Positions 52,649 to 61,938 are shown, counted from the first letter of the stretch. The stretch: 64,000 nucleotides of DNA from Eubacteriales bacterium (GCA_030536255.1 JAUNQI010000012.1:1-64000), one strand, 5' to 3'. The notes: generated from the sequence alone by a model not told the origin. Numbers and translations are program-made.

Positions 52649-53635
52649 TCAGTTCATACGGATGAACGGAGTCTTTACAGGATAGTCGAGATAGGACTTC
52701 AGTTCATCATCCAGCTTGCAGATCGTAATGGATGCGCCCGCCATTTCCATGGAGGTGGCATATTCGCCGACGTAAACATGCGAGGTCTTGATTCCCTTGC
52801 TGTGGAGGATATCAAGAACATTACCGCAGAGAATATACTGCTCCTCAACGGAGGTCGCGCCGAGGCCGTTGATCAGAACAGAAACCTCTTCGCCTTCCGC
52901 TACAGGCATATCTCCCAGCAGAGTATTCAGAGACTCTTCCGCGATTTCCGCAGCCGTCTTGATAGGGCCGTTCCAGATGCCGGGCTCTCCGTGAATTCCC
53001 ATACCCATTGCCATCTCGTTCTCTTCCAGCGTGAAATTGGGCTTGCCGATCTCCGGGATAATGCAAGGAGTCAGAGCAAAGCCTACCGTGCGGGCATTGT
53101 CCCCGGCTTTTTTCGCTGCGTTGTAAACCTCTTCGAGGCTACCCATCATTGCAGCTTTGGCACCGGCTGCCTTGTACATATAGAAAATACCTGCAACACC
53201 GCGCCGAACTTCGGGAGCACCGGAATTTACATCATCGGCACCGACAAGGGACATCGTCTGAATATCGTCCATGTCGCACATCTCAGCAGCCATATCGAAG
53301 TTCATAATGTCTCCGGTATAATTTCCGTAGAGATAAAGGATGCCGGCTCCGGCTTCAACTTCCTTGGAGATCTCATAGATCTGCTCCGCGGAAGGAGACT
53401 GGAAAACGCTTCCGACACCGCAGCCATCAAGCAGACCTTCACCGACGTAGCCCAGGAAAAGGGGCAGATGGCCGGTTCCACCGCCAGTGATAATGGCAAC
53501 CTTTCCGGGTACCTTTTTGGCGGTACAGTAGCATCTCAGATCATCTGCAGCATACTTTACTTCACTGTGAGCGGCATATATGCCCTTCAGCATATCATCG
53601 GTATAGCTTTCCGGCTTATTGAGTATTTTTTTCAT
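52649..53635 (-). CDS. dhaK: DhaK-type dihydroxyacetone kinase, substrate-binding subunit (copy 1, catalytic)
   Basis: The 328-residue protein keeps all key residues: His56 (GGGTGHLP), Asp109 (GNYTGDIMNFD) and the covalent-hemiaminal His215 (GMGIHGEPG). The numbering of the first two matches E. coli DhaK. It holds dihydroxyacetone or a short ketose, which DhaL phosphorylates. Related ATP-dependent pairs in other bacteria act on erythrulose, so the substrate here is uncertain. Confidence 0.9.
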   Translation of the reverse strand: MKKILNKPESYTDDMLKGIYAAHSEVKYAADDLRCYCTAKKVPGKVAIITGGGTGHLPLFLGYVGEGLLDGCGVGSVFQSPSAEQIYEISKEVEAGAGILYLYGNYTGDIMNFDMAAEMCDMDDIQTMSLVGADDVNSGAPEVRRGVAGIFYMYKAAGAKAAMMGSLEEVYNAAKKAGDNARTVGFALTPCIIPEIGKPNFTLEENEMAMGMGIHGEPGIWNGPIKTAAEIAEESLNTLLGDMPVAEGEEVSVLINGLGATSVEEQYILCGNVLDILHSKGIKTSHVYVGEYATSMEMAGASITICKLDDELKSYLDYPVKTPFIRMN

Positions 53636-53725
53636 TTTCTATTCCCTTTCTTCATTTGAATGATATGAAAGGAACCGAACGGATCCCGTCCGCTCAGTCC
53701 CCTTTATCAGATAACGCAGTATCTG

Positions 53726-54577
53726 TCAAAGAGTCAGAGAGGACAGATCCAGCTTGTTGTAAACGTATTCTGTCAGATCTTCCTGCGCAGCAGTCGGGAA
53801 GTCGAACATATTGTCGGTGGTCTCCGCATTGCAGTATTTCTTTGCGCTGAGGAGATAGTTATAGAACAGCTCTGTTCCAACATTGAGCTTATTGATGCCG
53901 CGGGTAAAGGCGACCTTCAGCTGGTCATCCGGGATTCCGCTGCCGCCGTGAAGGACCAGAGGAGCATCCGTCGTGGCATTGATTTCAGAAAGTCTTTCAA
54001 GATCCAGATGGGGGGTCTTCTTATAGAAGCCATGAGCGCTGCCGATTGCAATTGCAAGAGAGGTGCAGCCGCTTTCCTCAACAAACCGTGCCGCGGTCTC
54101 GGGCTTGGTATAAAGATCCTCATCGTCCTGATCCTTGGCATTGTCGGCAAATCCTACATGACCCAGCTCCGCCTCAACATCAACGCCAAATGCTTTTGCA
54201 ACATGAACGACTTCCTTGGTATTCTTCAGATTTTCTTCCGGAGTGAGCATGGAGCCGTCATACATAACCGAATTGAAGCCGGATTCCATTGCGGTGATCA
54301 GAAGATTGAAATCTGTGCAGTGGTCAAGATGAATGCCCACAGGAATCTTCACTTTTTCAGCAAGCTCTCTCACCATCGGGCCATATATTCTCGGTGAGGT
54401 CCACTTCATAAAAGTGGCATGTCTGGGATCCAGCATGCAGAGGACCGGCTTGTTTGCCTTTTCTGCACCCTGAAGAACAGCACTGATCATATTAAAGTCC
54501 GAGCAGTTAAACGCAAGAACCGCTGTGTTTGCCTTGTCCGCCATTTCCAGGATAGTTTTTACTTTCTCGATTGCCAT
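53726..54577 (-). CDS. Class II ketose-bisphosphate aldolase
   Basis: The 283-residue protein has Zn-binding GIHLDHCTD, FNSVMYDGS, EAELGHVG, AIGSAHGFYK (His) and LHGGSGIPD (His), the pattern of class II FBP, tagatose-BP and related aldolases. It splits a ketose phosphate into dihydroxyacetone phosphate and an aldehyde. Its place between the two DhaKL pairs and after the RbsABC importer suggests a substrate-specific aldolase. Confidence 0.92.
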   Translation of the reverse strand: MAIEKVKTILEMADKANTAVLAFNCSDFNMISAVLQGAEKANKPVLCMLDPRHATFMKWTSPRIYGPMVRELAEKVKIPVGIHLDHCTDFNLLITAMESGFNSVMYDGSMLTPEENLKNTKEVVHVAKAFGVDVEAELGHVGFADNAKDQDDEDLYTKPETAARFVEESGCTSLAIAIGSAHGFYKKTPHLDLERLSEINATTDAPLVLHGGSGIPDDQLKVAFTRGINKLNVGTELFYNYLLSAKKYCNAETTDNMFDFPTAAQEDLTEYVYNKLDLSSLTL

Positions 54578-54599
54578 AAAAAAAGCCTCTTTTCTTATC

Positions 54600-55262
54600 T
54601 TACATTCCGCTGCGCATCAATTCGGCGTATCGGATGTATATACCTTTAAAAATTAATGAAACAGATACCGCTCCGGGGTCCGGAATATTCAGCGCAGCCG
54701 ACTCAAAGTGACGCGATCTCCCGATTCCGGGCATCATCTGCGCACTGGCTTCTGCTCCGGCTTCCGATGCATCCATCCCCGCTCGGAGGACTTCACAGAT
54801 TCCGTCTCCGGCGGCTGCTGCTTCTGTCATTGCATCCGCTGCAGGCTGAAGCGCGTCCACCATTGTCTTCTGACCGGGCTTTGCTTTGCCTCTTCTCCGA
54901 ATCTCCGAGCAGCCAGCTGAGAAAAATTCCGCAAGCTCGGAAGCCGTCAGCTCCGTTTTACCCTTCAGAATGTCGATCCCGCCGATAAACATCGTACAGA
55001 AAATGACCCCTGACGCACCGCCCATCTGACGGAGAAGCGTAATCCCGGATTCCCGGAAGAAGCTGTAGAAATCATCAAAATTTGTTTCCTTCAGCATTGT
55101 CTTCAGAGCGGAAAACCCGGCTTTCATGCCGATTCCGTGATCTCCGTCACCGATCTGCAGATCGAGCTTTGTCAGCATCGGTTCTCCGTCAATGATCTGA
55201 TCCGAAGCGCTGATCAGCAGCTGCCGCATTTCCTCAATCGTTATTATACTCTTATTCATCAT
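54600..55262 (-). CDS. DhaL-like nucleotide-binding subunit (copy 2)
   Basis: The 220-residue protein has an intact DAK2 motif (KLDLQIGDGDHGIGM) and GGASGVIFCTMF; it therefore keeps the Mg/ADP site. It overlaps dhaK2 by 4 bp. It is only distantly similar to the other DhaL. It may phosphorylate a substrate presented by the degenerate DhaK2, or by DhaK1. Confidence 0.85.
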   Translation of the reverse strand: MMNKSIITIEEMRQLLISASDQIIDGEPMLTKLDLQIGDGDHGIGMKAGFSALKTMLKETNFDDFYSFFRESGITLLRQMGGASGVIFCTMFIGGIDILKGKTELTASELAEFFSAGCSEIRRRGKAKPGQKTMVDALQPAADAMTEAAAAGDGICEVLRAGMDASEAGAEASAQMMPGIGRSRHFESAALNIPDPGAVSVSLIFKGIYIRYAELMRSGM

Positions 55263-56218
55263 ATTACAAAACTGTCAGCAAAAATTTTTTTCTCCATATG
55301 CTTCTGCATTTCCGCATCGGCACACAGAATCGAAAAATCACATCCGTAAACCGCCTGATTGAACAGATAACCTCCGACAGATATTGCAAAAGGATATCCC
55401 ATTCTTTCAAAATAATCCGCAGCGATCCCGGCCATCCGGCAGCTGTCGAAGTGGCTGATATTCTCCATCCTGTTGATCAGCAGATAGAGCTTTTCATCCT
55501 CCCTCGGCTGCAGCTCATTGAGCACATATTCCAGCGCAATCTCCACAGCATTTTGGATATCAATGTTCTTTTCCGTGCGGATCCCCGGTTCTCCGGAAGT
55601 TCCGACACCGTAAAAAACTTCTTTGGTATCCAGATTTACGTGCATACTCAGACTGCCCAGTCTCTCATTGGCATAGCGCAGCTTGGCCGCACACTCCTCC
55701 AGAGACATTCCGCTCTGTGCCAGACCGGATGCGAGCTTTGTAATCATGGTCATGCCGATCCTGCCGTTGCGCTCACTGTGAGGATACTTTCCCGCCATCG
55801 CAGTATCGTCCGTCAGAATGATCTGCTCTGTCCGGATTCCGTCCATTCTCAAAAGATCCTGGGCAAGATCATTGTTCAGGTAGTCCCCCATGAAATTATT
55901 GTAGATCAGCAGAGCCCCGTGCTCTCCCGCCATATACTTTGCCGTTTCATAAATCAGATAGGCATTCGGCGCGCTGTGTGGTCCACCGACGATCGCCGCA
56001 TCGGCAAGACCGTCCCACACGAAGCCGTGCAGGAATGGGCCGTCCGCCGATCCTCCACTGATAATTACAGCAGGAGCACTGAAATCAAAGTTCCTGCGCA
56101 TAAGCGCAGCGCTTCCGCATTCTCCCCGGAATTTTTTCCACATTTCGGGATGCAGGCGCAGCATGCCATCCATGCCTATGCTGGAATAATACGAAATATC
56201 ATCAGGTATCCAGTTAAT
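55259..56218 (-). CDS. Degenerate DhaK paralogue (copy 2), probable ATT start
   Basis: ATG 56173 lacks a ribosome site and drops the conserved N-terminus. The frame extends to ATT 56216-56218, placed 9 nt after GGAG, and adds INWIPDDISYYSSIG, which aligns with the DhaK start; the next upstream codon in frame is a stop 2 codons away. In the body, the loop expected as GGGSGHEP reads GGSADGPF, so the His56 equivalent is lost. The loop with the covalent His reads GVGTSGEPG, with Ser. Asp109 is kept (GDYLNND). It may be non-catalytic, regulatory, or act on another substrate. Confidence 0.78.
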   Translation of the reverse strand: MNWIPDDISYYSSIGMDGMLRLHPEMWKKFRGECGSAALMRRNFDFSAPAVIISGGSADGPFLHGFVWDGLADAAIVGGPHSAPNAYLIYETAKYMAGEHGALLIYNNFMGDYLNNDLAQDLLRMDGIRTEQIILTDDTAMAGKYPHSERNGRIGMTMITKLASGLAQSGMSLEECAAKLRYANERLGSLSMHVNLDTKEVFYGVGTSGEPGIRTEKNIDIQNAVEIALEYVLNELQPREDEKLYLLINRMENISHFDSCRMAGIAADYFERMGYPFAISVGGYLFNQAVYGCDFSILCADAEMQKHMEKKIFADSFVI

Positions 56219-56254
56219 GACACTTCACTCCGTTTCCATGATATTCCGCCGGGA

Positions 56255-57286
56255 TCAATCTTTCTTCTTGTTCTGGGCCATGTCCAGAATAACAGCGAGA
56301 AGAATAATGGAACCGATAACGACCTTCTGCCAGTAGGAGTTAATATGCATGAGGTTCATGCCGTTGTTGATAACAGCAATGATAGCAACACCGAACATTG
56401 CTCTGCCAACGGATCCGCGGCCGCCGGAAAGGGAGGTTCCGCCGAGAACCGTTGCGGCAATTGCATACATTTCATATCCGTCACAGGCAGCAGGCTGGCC
56501 GTTCTGAAGTTTGGATGCATTCAGGACACCGGCGAGAGCCGCCATAACAGAACAGATTATGTGGCAGGCAAAAATAACACGCTTTGTGTTGATACCGCTC
56601 AGATGAGCCACACTGCGGTTGGAGCCGGTAGCATAAACATGACGGCCAAATACCGTTTTGCTCAGGAGCGTGTGGACTATGAAAATAGTAATAATAACAA
56701 CGATCGTAATAATGGGGATCCATCCGGTCGGCTTTGCCTCCGTCTTGACAAGGCGGCCGCCGCCGAGGAAACCATAGACATTTTCAACGCCGAATACAGA
56801 TTTTCCGCCCGAGAAGATGAAGCAAAGTCCTCTTGCGATCGTCTGCATAGCAAGCGTTGCAATCATCGGTACAACATTGAATTTCGTGATCATCAGGCCG
56901 TTAAAGCTGCCGCAGATGATACCGACAAGAAACGTAGAACCGAGAAGGATCAGAACCGCACAGAAGGTATTCACATTGGGAAGCCTCTGGGCGATCAGCA
57001 TAGATACAACACCGGCAAGAGCTGCAACAGAACCGACAGAAATATCAATTCCGCCAAGGATAATAACATACGTCAGACCTGCGGAAAGGACCGCATTGAT
57101 TGCCATCTGCGTGGTAAGGTTGACGATATTGTTCATGCTGAAGAATGTTGACGTAGAAAACAGATCCGCAATATTTCCGGTCTTGAAGACCTTGGAGGTC
57201 CCGATACCAAAACCGAAGCAAAGCGCGATCAGAAAGATCACAACAATATTGTTTTTTACAAAATGCTTAAAGCCGTTTTTCTGCAT
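56255..57286 (-). CDS. rbsC: RbsC-type sugar ABC transporter permease
   Basis: The 343-residue protein has about nine membrane helices. It contains GGIDISVGSVAALAGVVSM, GLMITKFNVVPMIATLAM and VYATGSNRSVAHLSGINTKRV, the RbsC/BPD_transp_2 family. It forms the membrane channel with RbsA and RbsB. GGAG precedes its ATG. Confidence 0.93.
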   Translation of the reverse strand: MQKNGFKHFVKNNIVVIFLIALCFGFGIGTSKVFKTGNIADLFSTSTFFSMNNIVNLTTQMAINAVLSAGLTYVIILGGIDISVGSVAALAGVVSMLIAQRLPNVNTFCAVLILLGSTFLVGIICGSFNGLMITKFNVVPMIATLAMQTIARGLCFIFSGGKSVFGVENVYGFLGGGRLVKTEAKPTGWIPIITIVVIITIFIVHTLLSKTVFGRHVYATGSNRSVAHLSGINTKRVIFACHIICSVMAALAGVLNASKLQNGQPAACDGYEMYAIAATVLGGTSLSGGRGSVGRAMFGVAIIAVINNGMNLMHINSYWQKVVIGSIILLAVILDMAQNKKKD

Positions 57287-57292
57287 TTCTAT

Positions 57293-58807
57293 TTACGCTC
57301 CTTTTGCCGTGTTTTCAGCTGAGCCGCTGGCCAGAGTGATAATTTCCTCTTCCGTTGCGCCTTCGTAAGGCAGCTCTCCGGTTAGCTTTCCTTCATGCAT
57401 TACCAGGATCCGGTCACTGATTCCGATGATCTCGGGAAGCTCGGAGGAAACCATAATAACCGTTCCTCCCTGTGCAACGTAATCGTTCATCAGGGCATAG
57501 AACTCAGATTTCGCATTAACGTCAATTCCTCGCGTCGGCTCATCCAGGATCAGAATATCCGAGGATGCAATCAGCCATTTTGCAAGGATGACTTTCTGCT
57601 GGTTGCCGCCGGAAAGATTGGCGATAAGCGTCTCGATACTCGGAGTTTTTACACCAAGCTTATCGACATACTCTTTCGCTGTTTCTTTTTCCCATTTGAA
57701 ATTCAGGAAATTGAATTTTTTGTGGTTTTCTGTGAGACTTGGAAGAACAACGTTCTCCCGAACCGTAGACTGGAGCATCAGGCCCGTGCGGCGTCTGTCC
57801 TCGGTAACCATACCGATCCTTGCCGCAATAGCGTCCTTGGGGCTCTCGAAGTTAACTTCTTCACCGTTAACAAAGACCTTCCCGCTTTCCCGCTTGCGCG
57901 CACCGAAAATCGTCTCCATAACCTCTGTACGGCCGGCACCGATCAGGCCGGCAACCCCCAGGATCTCCCCGCTGTACGCCGAAAAAGATATATTCTGGAA
58001 CCATCTGCCTCCGCAGAGATTTTCAACCCGCAGCGTTTCTTTTCCTCTGGTATGCTTCTGACGGTTGTAATAATCCTTCATCTCACGGCCGACCATACTC
58101 GTAACAAGCTCGCGCTCCGTAATTTCCGAAAGGAGACAGGTCCTGACGAAGCAGCCGTCACGAAGAATCGTCGCTCTGTCGCAGATCTGGAAGATCTCTT
58201 TCATTCTGTGAGAAATGTAAATTACCGCAACATTTTTCTCCTTCAGCATGTTGATCTGCGTAAACAGCGCATTGATCTCATGCTCGGAAAGGGAAGATGT
58301 GGGTTCGTCCATAACAACGACCTTCGCATTATGGACAATCACCTTCGCGATCTCAACCATCTGCTGCTGAGCCGCGGTGAGATCACGCGCAACGTCCGTT
58401 GCACGAATTGCAACATTCATGAAGTCCAGCGCTTCCTGCGCCAGTTCATTCATGCGGCGGGTATCAACAAAATACCCGTTTTTCTTTCTGGGCTCCATAC
58501 CCAGGAAAATATTCTGGGCCACTGTGAGATCATTGGCAATGCTCAATTCCTGATGAATTACCGCAATGCCCGCATCAAGGGCCTGACCGGGATTGTCAAA
58601 GGAAACCTGTTCTCCGTTGTAAATGATCTGACCTTCGGTAGGTGTATATACACCGGACAGGATCTTGATCAGCGTCGACTTTCCCGCACCATTTTCACCA
58701 AGCAGAGCGTGAACCTCGCCGGGGTAAAAATCAGCGGATATATCAGTCAGTGCCTGAACACCCGGAAAATGTTTATAAATATGTACTGCCTGAATGCATG
58801 GTTTCAT
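57293..58807 (-). CDS. rbsA: RbsA-type double ATP-binding subunit
   Basis: ATG 58807 has AAAGGA upstream; an earlier in-frame start lacks one. The 504-residue protein has two ABC domains, with GENGAGKST in the first and a degenerate second P-loop GLIGAGRTE, LSGGNQQKV and LDEPTRGIDV. It powers the ribose-type importer. It overlaps nothing but lies 6 bp from rbsC. Confidence 0.93.
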   Translation of the reverse strand: MKPCIQAVHIYKHFPGVQALTDISADFYPGEVHALLGENGAGKSTLIKILSGVYTPTEGQIIYNGEQVSFDNPGQALDAGIAVIHQELSIANDLTVAQNIFLGMEPRKKNGYFVDTRRMNELAQEALDFMNVAIRATDVARDLTAAQQQMVEIAKVIVHNAKVVVMDEPTSSLSEHEINALFTQINMLKEKNVAVIYISHRMKEIFQICDRATILRDGCFVRTCLLSEITERELVTSMVGREMKDYYNRQKHTRGKETLRVENLCGGRWFQNISFSAYSGEILGVAGLIGAGRTEVMETIFGARKRESGKVFVNGEEVNFESPKDAIAARIGMVTEDRRRTGLMLQSTVRENVVLPSLTENHKKFNFLNFKWEKETAKEYVDKLGVKTPSIETLIANLSGGNQQKVILAKWLIASSDILILDEPTRGIDVNAKSEFYALMNDYVAQGGTVIMVSSELPEIIGISDRILVMHEGKLTGELPYEGATEEEIITLASGSAENTAKGA

Positions 58808-58866
58808 GATGTTTCCTTTATTGCGGGAAAACTCCCGCACATCTTAATATTGTTCTTATATATTTT

Positions 58867-58891
58867 GAGGGTACACAAGAAGTGTACCCTC
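58867..58891 (-). terminator. Intercistronic hairpin between rbsB and rbsA
   Basis: Ten-bp perfect stem GAGGGTACAC/GTGTACCCTC with a 5-nt loop and no T run. It probably stabilises the rbsB mRNA 3' end and lowers rbsA expression relative to the binding protein. Confidence 0.7.
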
Positions 58892-58917
58892 TTCAAGTAA
58901 GATATTATACTGTGAAA

Positions 58918-59865
58918 TTACTTCTGGGGAATTGCGTTGGAAGCATCAACGAGGTAGGGGCTGATGAGGATGGTCTGCTCGTCAACAGTGCCTTCCTTGA
59001 CGTACTTGAGCATCTGCTCGGAAATCTGGTAGCCAATGTTGTACGGATCCTGTGCAACGTCTGCGAACCAGATCTTGCCGTTCTCTTCATCAAGGATTGC
59101 TGCATGTGCTTCGGGGTTAGCATCGAAGCCGATCATCTTTGTGGTTGCGCCGGCATTCTTGATTGCTGCGAGAGCGCCGATGCAGGCAGGATCACCAACG
59201 GTGAAGATGCAAGCCATGTCGGGGTACTCGGTGAGAGCGCCGTCCATGAGCTGCTGAGCAATGTCTGCCTGGCCTTCGTAGTTGCCGATGTTGACGATGG
59301 TGAGGTTGTACTTCTCTTCGTACTCGTTAACAACGCTGTACCAGCCTTCTTCACGGTCGATGCAGGACTGCGGCTCGGGGTATCCGATGATACCGATAAC
59401 AGCGCCGTCGGTCATGCCCATGTCTTCGAGAGCCTTGATGGTAGCTTCGCCGCCAACAACGCCGCCCTGATAGTTGTCAGTGCCGACAAAGCACTTTACG
59501 CAGTCAGTGAGGGTAGTGGTGCAGTCGAAGGTGAACATGGGAACGCCGTCCTTGTCGGCATTGATGATAGCCTGAGTGCAGCCGGCAGGCTCATTGCATG
59601 CGAGGGAGATCGCATCAACGCCCATGGTTACGAGGTCTTCAATACGCTCGGTAGCGATATCGCCGGAAAGGTTGCTCTCGAGAACAACTGCCTCAAAGCC
59701 GAGCTCTTCAGCTGCAGCATTGATACCGTCTTCAATGGAGCAATAGAATGCGTGCTCTCTGGAACCAAGAATGAATCCGAGAGTGGGTGCTTCGTCAGCA
59801 AATGCAATAGCGCCAATGCTGAGAACAAGGCACAGTGCAAGAAGAATGCTTGTTAGTTTTTTCAT
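58918..59865 (-). CDS. rbsB: RbsB-type periplasmic sugar-binding protein
   Basis: The 315-residue protein has a signal peptide (MKKLTSILLALCLVLSIGA, cleavage near FAD) but no clear lipobox after it. TLGFILGSREHAFYCSIEDG and PAGCTQAIINADKDGVPMFTFD are typical of type 1 sugar-binding proteins, with GVDAISLACNEP. It binds a pentose or related sugar. A Gram-positive protein would normally be lipid-anchored, so secretion or retention by the permease is a question. Confidence 0.88.
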   Translation of the reverse strand: MKKLTSILLALCLVLSIGAIAFADEAPTLGFILGSREHAFYCSIEDGINAAAEELGFEAVVLESNLSGDIATERIEDLVTMGVDAISLACNEPAGCTQAIINADKDGVPMFTFDCTTTLTDCVKCFVGTDNYQGGVVGGEATIKALEDMGMTDGAVIGIIGYPEPQSCIDREEGWYSVVNEYEEKYNLTIVNIGNYEGQADIAQQLMDGALTEYPDMACIFTVGDPACIGALAAIKNAGATTKMIGFDANPEAHAAILDEENGKIWFADVAQDPYNIGYQISEQMLKYVKEGTVDEQTILISPYLVDASNAIPQK

Positions 59866-59914
59866 AACTAACCCTCCATAAAAATTTTTATTTAAACCGC
59901 AAGCTGCGATTTAT

Positions 59915-60697
59915 TTACTCATTTTCATCCGAGAATATGATTGGAATTTTTTTCTCAATTCCTCTGTAATCCACATTTTCGTTCCGGCTGTCCGTAATGA
60001 TCGCCGTACAGCTATGGCCGGTTTCGAATCCGAAGACCTTCACCAGAAAACGCCTGTTGAACTTCGTATAATCCGCAATGACGTAGCTTTTTCTTGCAGA
60101 AGCGCACATACAGGCCTTGATGGAAGCATCAAAAAAATAGTCCGTGGAAAACCCGAAATTTTCATCGATCCCGCTCGTTCCGATAAAGCATTTATCCGCG
60201 CTCATCGACCGAAGCTGACTCTCCGCCTTCGGACCTTCCGTTGTACCGATGGCCCGGTTCATCACGCCGCCAATCATAACGATCTCAATGTTTTTTTTCG
60301 TAACAAGCTGGGCAGTCCGGAGGGAATTCGTAATGATCGTCAGATTCTGGTAATCCTTTTCGTTGATCAGCGAAACCAGCTGATGGATCGTTGAAGAGCC
60401 GTCCAGAATTACGGAGTCCCCGTCTTCGATAAACTCTATCGCTCTGCGGGCGATCATCTGCTTTTCCCGGAGATGAATTACACTGAGCTCGGAAATATCC
60501 GTATAGTTCCGGGTCTTATACTTCATCATCGCGCCGCCATGCGTCCGGATGATGCGATTTTCCTGCGCCAGCTCGTCCAGATCCTTTCGGATCGTAACCT
60601 CGGAATACCCGAAATCCCGGCTGAGCTCCTGAACGCTGACAGATCCCCGGTCTTTTACGATTTTTTCAATATTGGACTGTCTTTCTTTTGCTAACAC
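59915..60697 (-). CDS. DeoR-family sugar-phosphate-responsive regulator
   Basis: GTG 60697, with AGGAG 9 nt upstream, is chosen over a start at 60754; it gives 260 residues. The N-terminal HTH (RDFGYSEVTIRKDLDEL) and the C-terminal DeoRC sensor (GDSVILDGSSTIHQL, ITNSLRTAQ, MIGGVMNRAIG, KCFIGTSGID) are intact. DeoR proteins repress sugar operons until a sugar phosphate binds. It starts the transcript for the rbs-dha genes and probably represses its own promoter at 60784. Confidence 0.9.
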   Translation of the reverse strand: MLAKERQSNIEKIVKDRGSVSVQELSRDFGYSEVTIRKDLDELAQENRIIRTHGGAMMKYKTRNYTDISELSVIHLREKQMIARRAIEFIEDGDSVILDGSSTIHQLVSLINEKDYQNLTIITNSLRTAQLVTKKNIEIVMIGGVMNRAIGTTEGPKAESQLRSMSADKCFIGTSGIDENFGFSTDYFFDASIKACMCASARKSYVIADYTKFNRRFLVKVFGFETGHSCTAIITDSRNENVDYRGIEKKIPIIFSDENE

Positions 60698-60783
60698 TGT
60701 TTTTTGCTCCTGTATGAATAAAGCTGTCCGCTGCAAGAGAATCCGGTTAAACAAGAAAAAGGCCGTCTTCCAAACCTGTATTT

Positions 60784-60812
60784 ATTATATCTTCCGGCTG
60801 TATTCTTGTCAA
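60784..60812 (-). promoter_or_regulatory. Consensus sigma-A promoter of the deoR-rbs-dha operon
   Basis: On the minus strand, TTGACA (60807-60812), a 17-bp spacer, TATAAT (60784-60789): an exact consensus match. CTTTC repeats (60831-60835, 60841-60845) and an inverted CGAAAG (60861-60866) lie just upstream and resemble DeoR-type operators. Confidence 0.85.
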
Positions 60813-60916
60813 CAAATAATCTTTTGTTTTCTTTCTTTTTCTTTCGTTATTTTCCGATATCGAAAGCTGTGGATTGCGTTTTGTTTCTTTGCTGCGGCTT
60901 TTGATGGATCGGAAGA

Positions 60917-61849
60917 TCAATCCCCGATCATCTTTCTGACGTTCTCCGGACTGATTTCTCCTTCCATCGGACCGAAGGCTGCGGCATCAAGTGCTCCGGC
61001 AGCGTTTGCTTCCTTTGCAGCCTGCTCAATGCTCTTTCCCAGCGTAAGCGCCGCAAGGAACGCACCGTCAAAGCAGTCTCCTGCCCCGGTGGCATCCGCC
61101 TGAACCACGTGATATGCCGGCAGACTCCAGCTGTTTTCTCTTGTGAAAACTCTGCAGCCCTTTGATCCGTTCTTCAGAACGATCATTTCCAGTTTTTCAT
61201 TCCCGAACAGTTTTTCCACGGCTGTCTCGATATCCTTTTCCCCGGACATCATCAGAAGCTCGTCAACACCGGGCATCAGAATGGAACAGTTGTCCACGAT
61301 TGGAGCAATGATCTCCATTAGGTTGCCGCCACGCAAAAGCTCCGTACGGATATTGGGGTCAAAACTGATCTTTGCGCCCTTTTCGGCAAACAGAAGAGCC
61401 GTTTTTACGATCCTGCGGCAAAAATCCTCATTCGCCGTCAGAGAACATCCCATGATATGGAAGAAGCCGGGATCAGAGATCTCGTTCATGTCCGGAACCT
61501 CTGCCTCAACTGCCGGAGTTCCGTCAATATGGAAGATAAACTCACGGGAGCCGTCATCGTGATACATTACGAAGGCATTCCCTGTCGCCTTCTTGTCAGA
61601 ATGAAGAACCTGACTGCAGTCCACGCCGTAGCTCTCGAGCCGGGAGGTAAGAAAATCACCGAAGGCATCCTTGCCGACTCCGCCGATGATTCCGGCCTTT
61701 GCGCCCATTCTGGCCGCAGACGAGATCATAATTGCAGGAGCACCGCTAGGGAACGGCCCTATATATTCCGCCGGAACATTGTGCGGCATTTCTGATCTCG
61801 GGCGCATGATCTCCATAATCATTTCTCCCATTGTCCAAATACTCTTCAT
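60917..61849 (-). CDS. PfkB-family sugar kinase
   Basis: The 310-residue protein has GEMIMEIMRP, a G-G-V-G-K-D-x-F-G motif (GIIGGVGKDAFGDFL), SFDPNIRTELLR and the catalytic ATGAGDCFDGAF. It uses ATP to phosphorylate a sugar; ribokinase, fructokinase and 2-keto-3-deoxygluconate kinase are alternatives. GGAGGA precedes the ATG. It lies between the MFS gene and deoR, with 219 bp to deoR. Confidence 0.9.
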   Translation of the reverse strand: MKSIWTMGEMIMEIMRPRSEMPHNVPAEYIGPFPSGAPAIMISSAARMGAKAGIIGGVGKDAFGDFLTSRLESYGVDCSQVLHSDKKATGNAFVMYHDDGSREFIFHIDGTPAVEAEVPDMNEISDPGFFHIMGCSLTANEDFCRRIVKTALLFAEKGAKISFDPNIRTELLRGGNLMEIIAPIVDNCSILMPGVDELLMMSGEKDIETAVEKLFGNEKLEMIVLKNGSKGCRVFTRENSWSLPAYHVVQADATGAGDCFDGAFLAALTLGKSIEQAAKEANAAGALDAAAFGPMEGEISPENVRKMIGD

Positions 61850-61938
61850 TTGTTCCTCCTTTTATACTTTTGTAAAATTATTGTTTCATCTTTTCTGATA
61901 TTAGCATACCGGTACGGGCAATGCAATATAAGAAAACA

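Noticed and set aside
55298..57151. Long open frame opposite rbsC/dhaK2
   Set aside because: Antisense to two well-matched genes; no recognisable domain and a low-complexity composition.
58867..58891. True terminator after rbsB
   Set aside because: There is no T run and rbsA follows in the same direction, so it is better read as an mRNA-stabilising hairpin.
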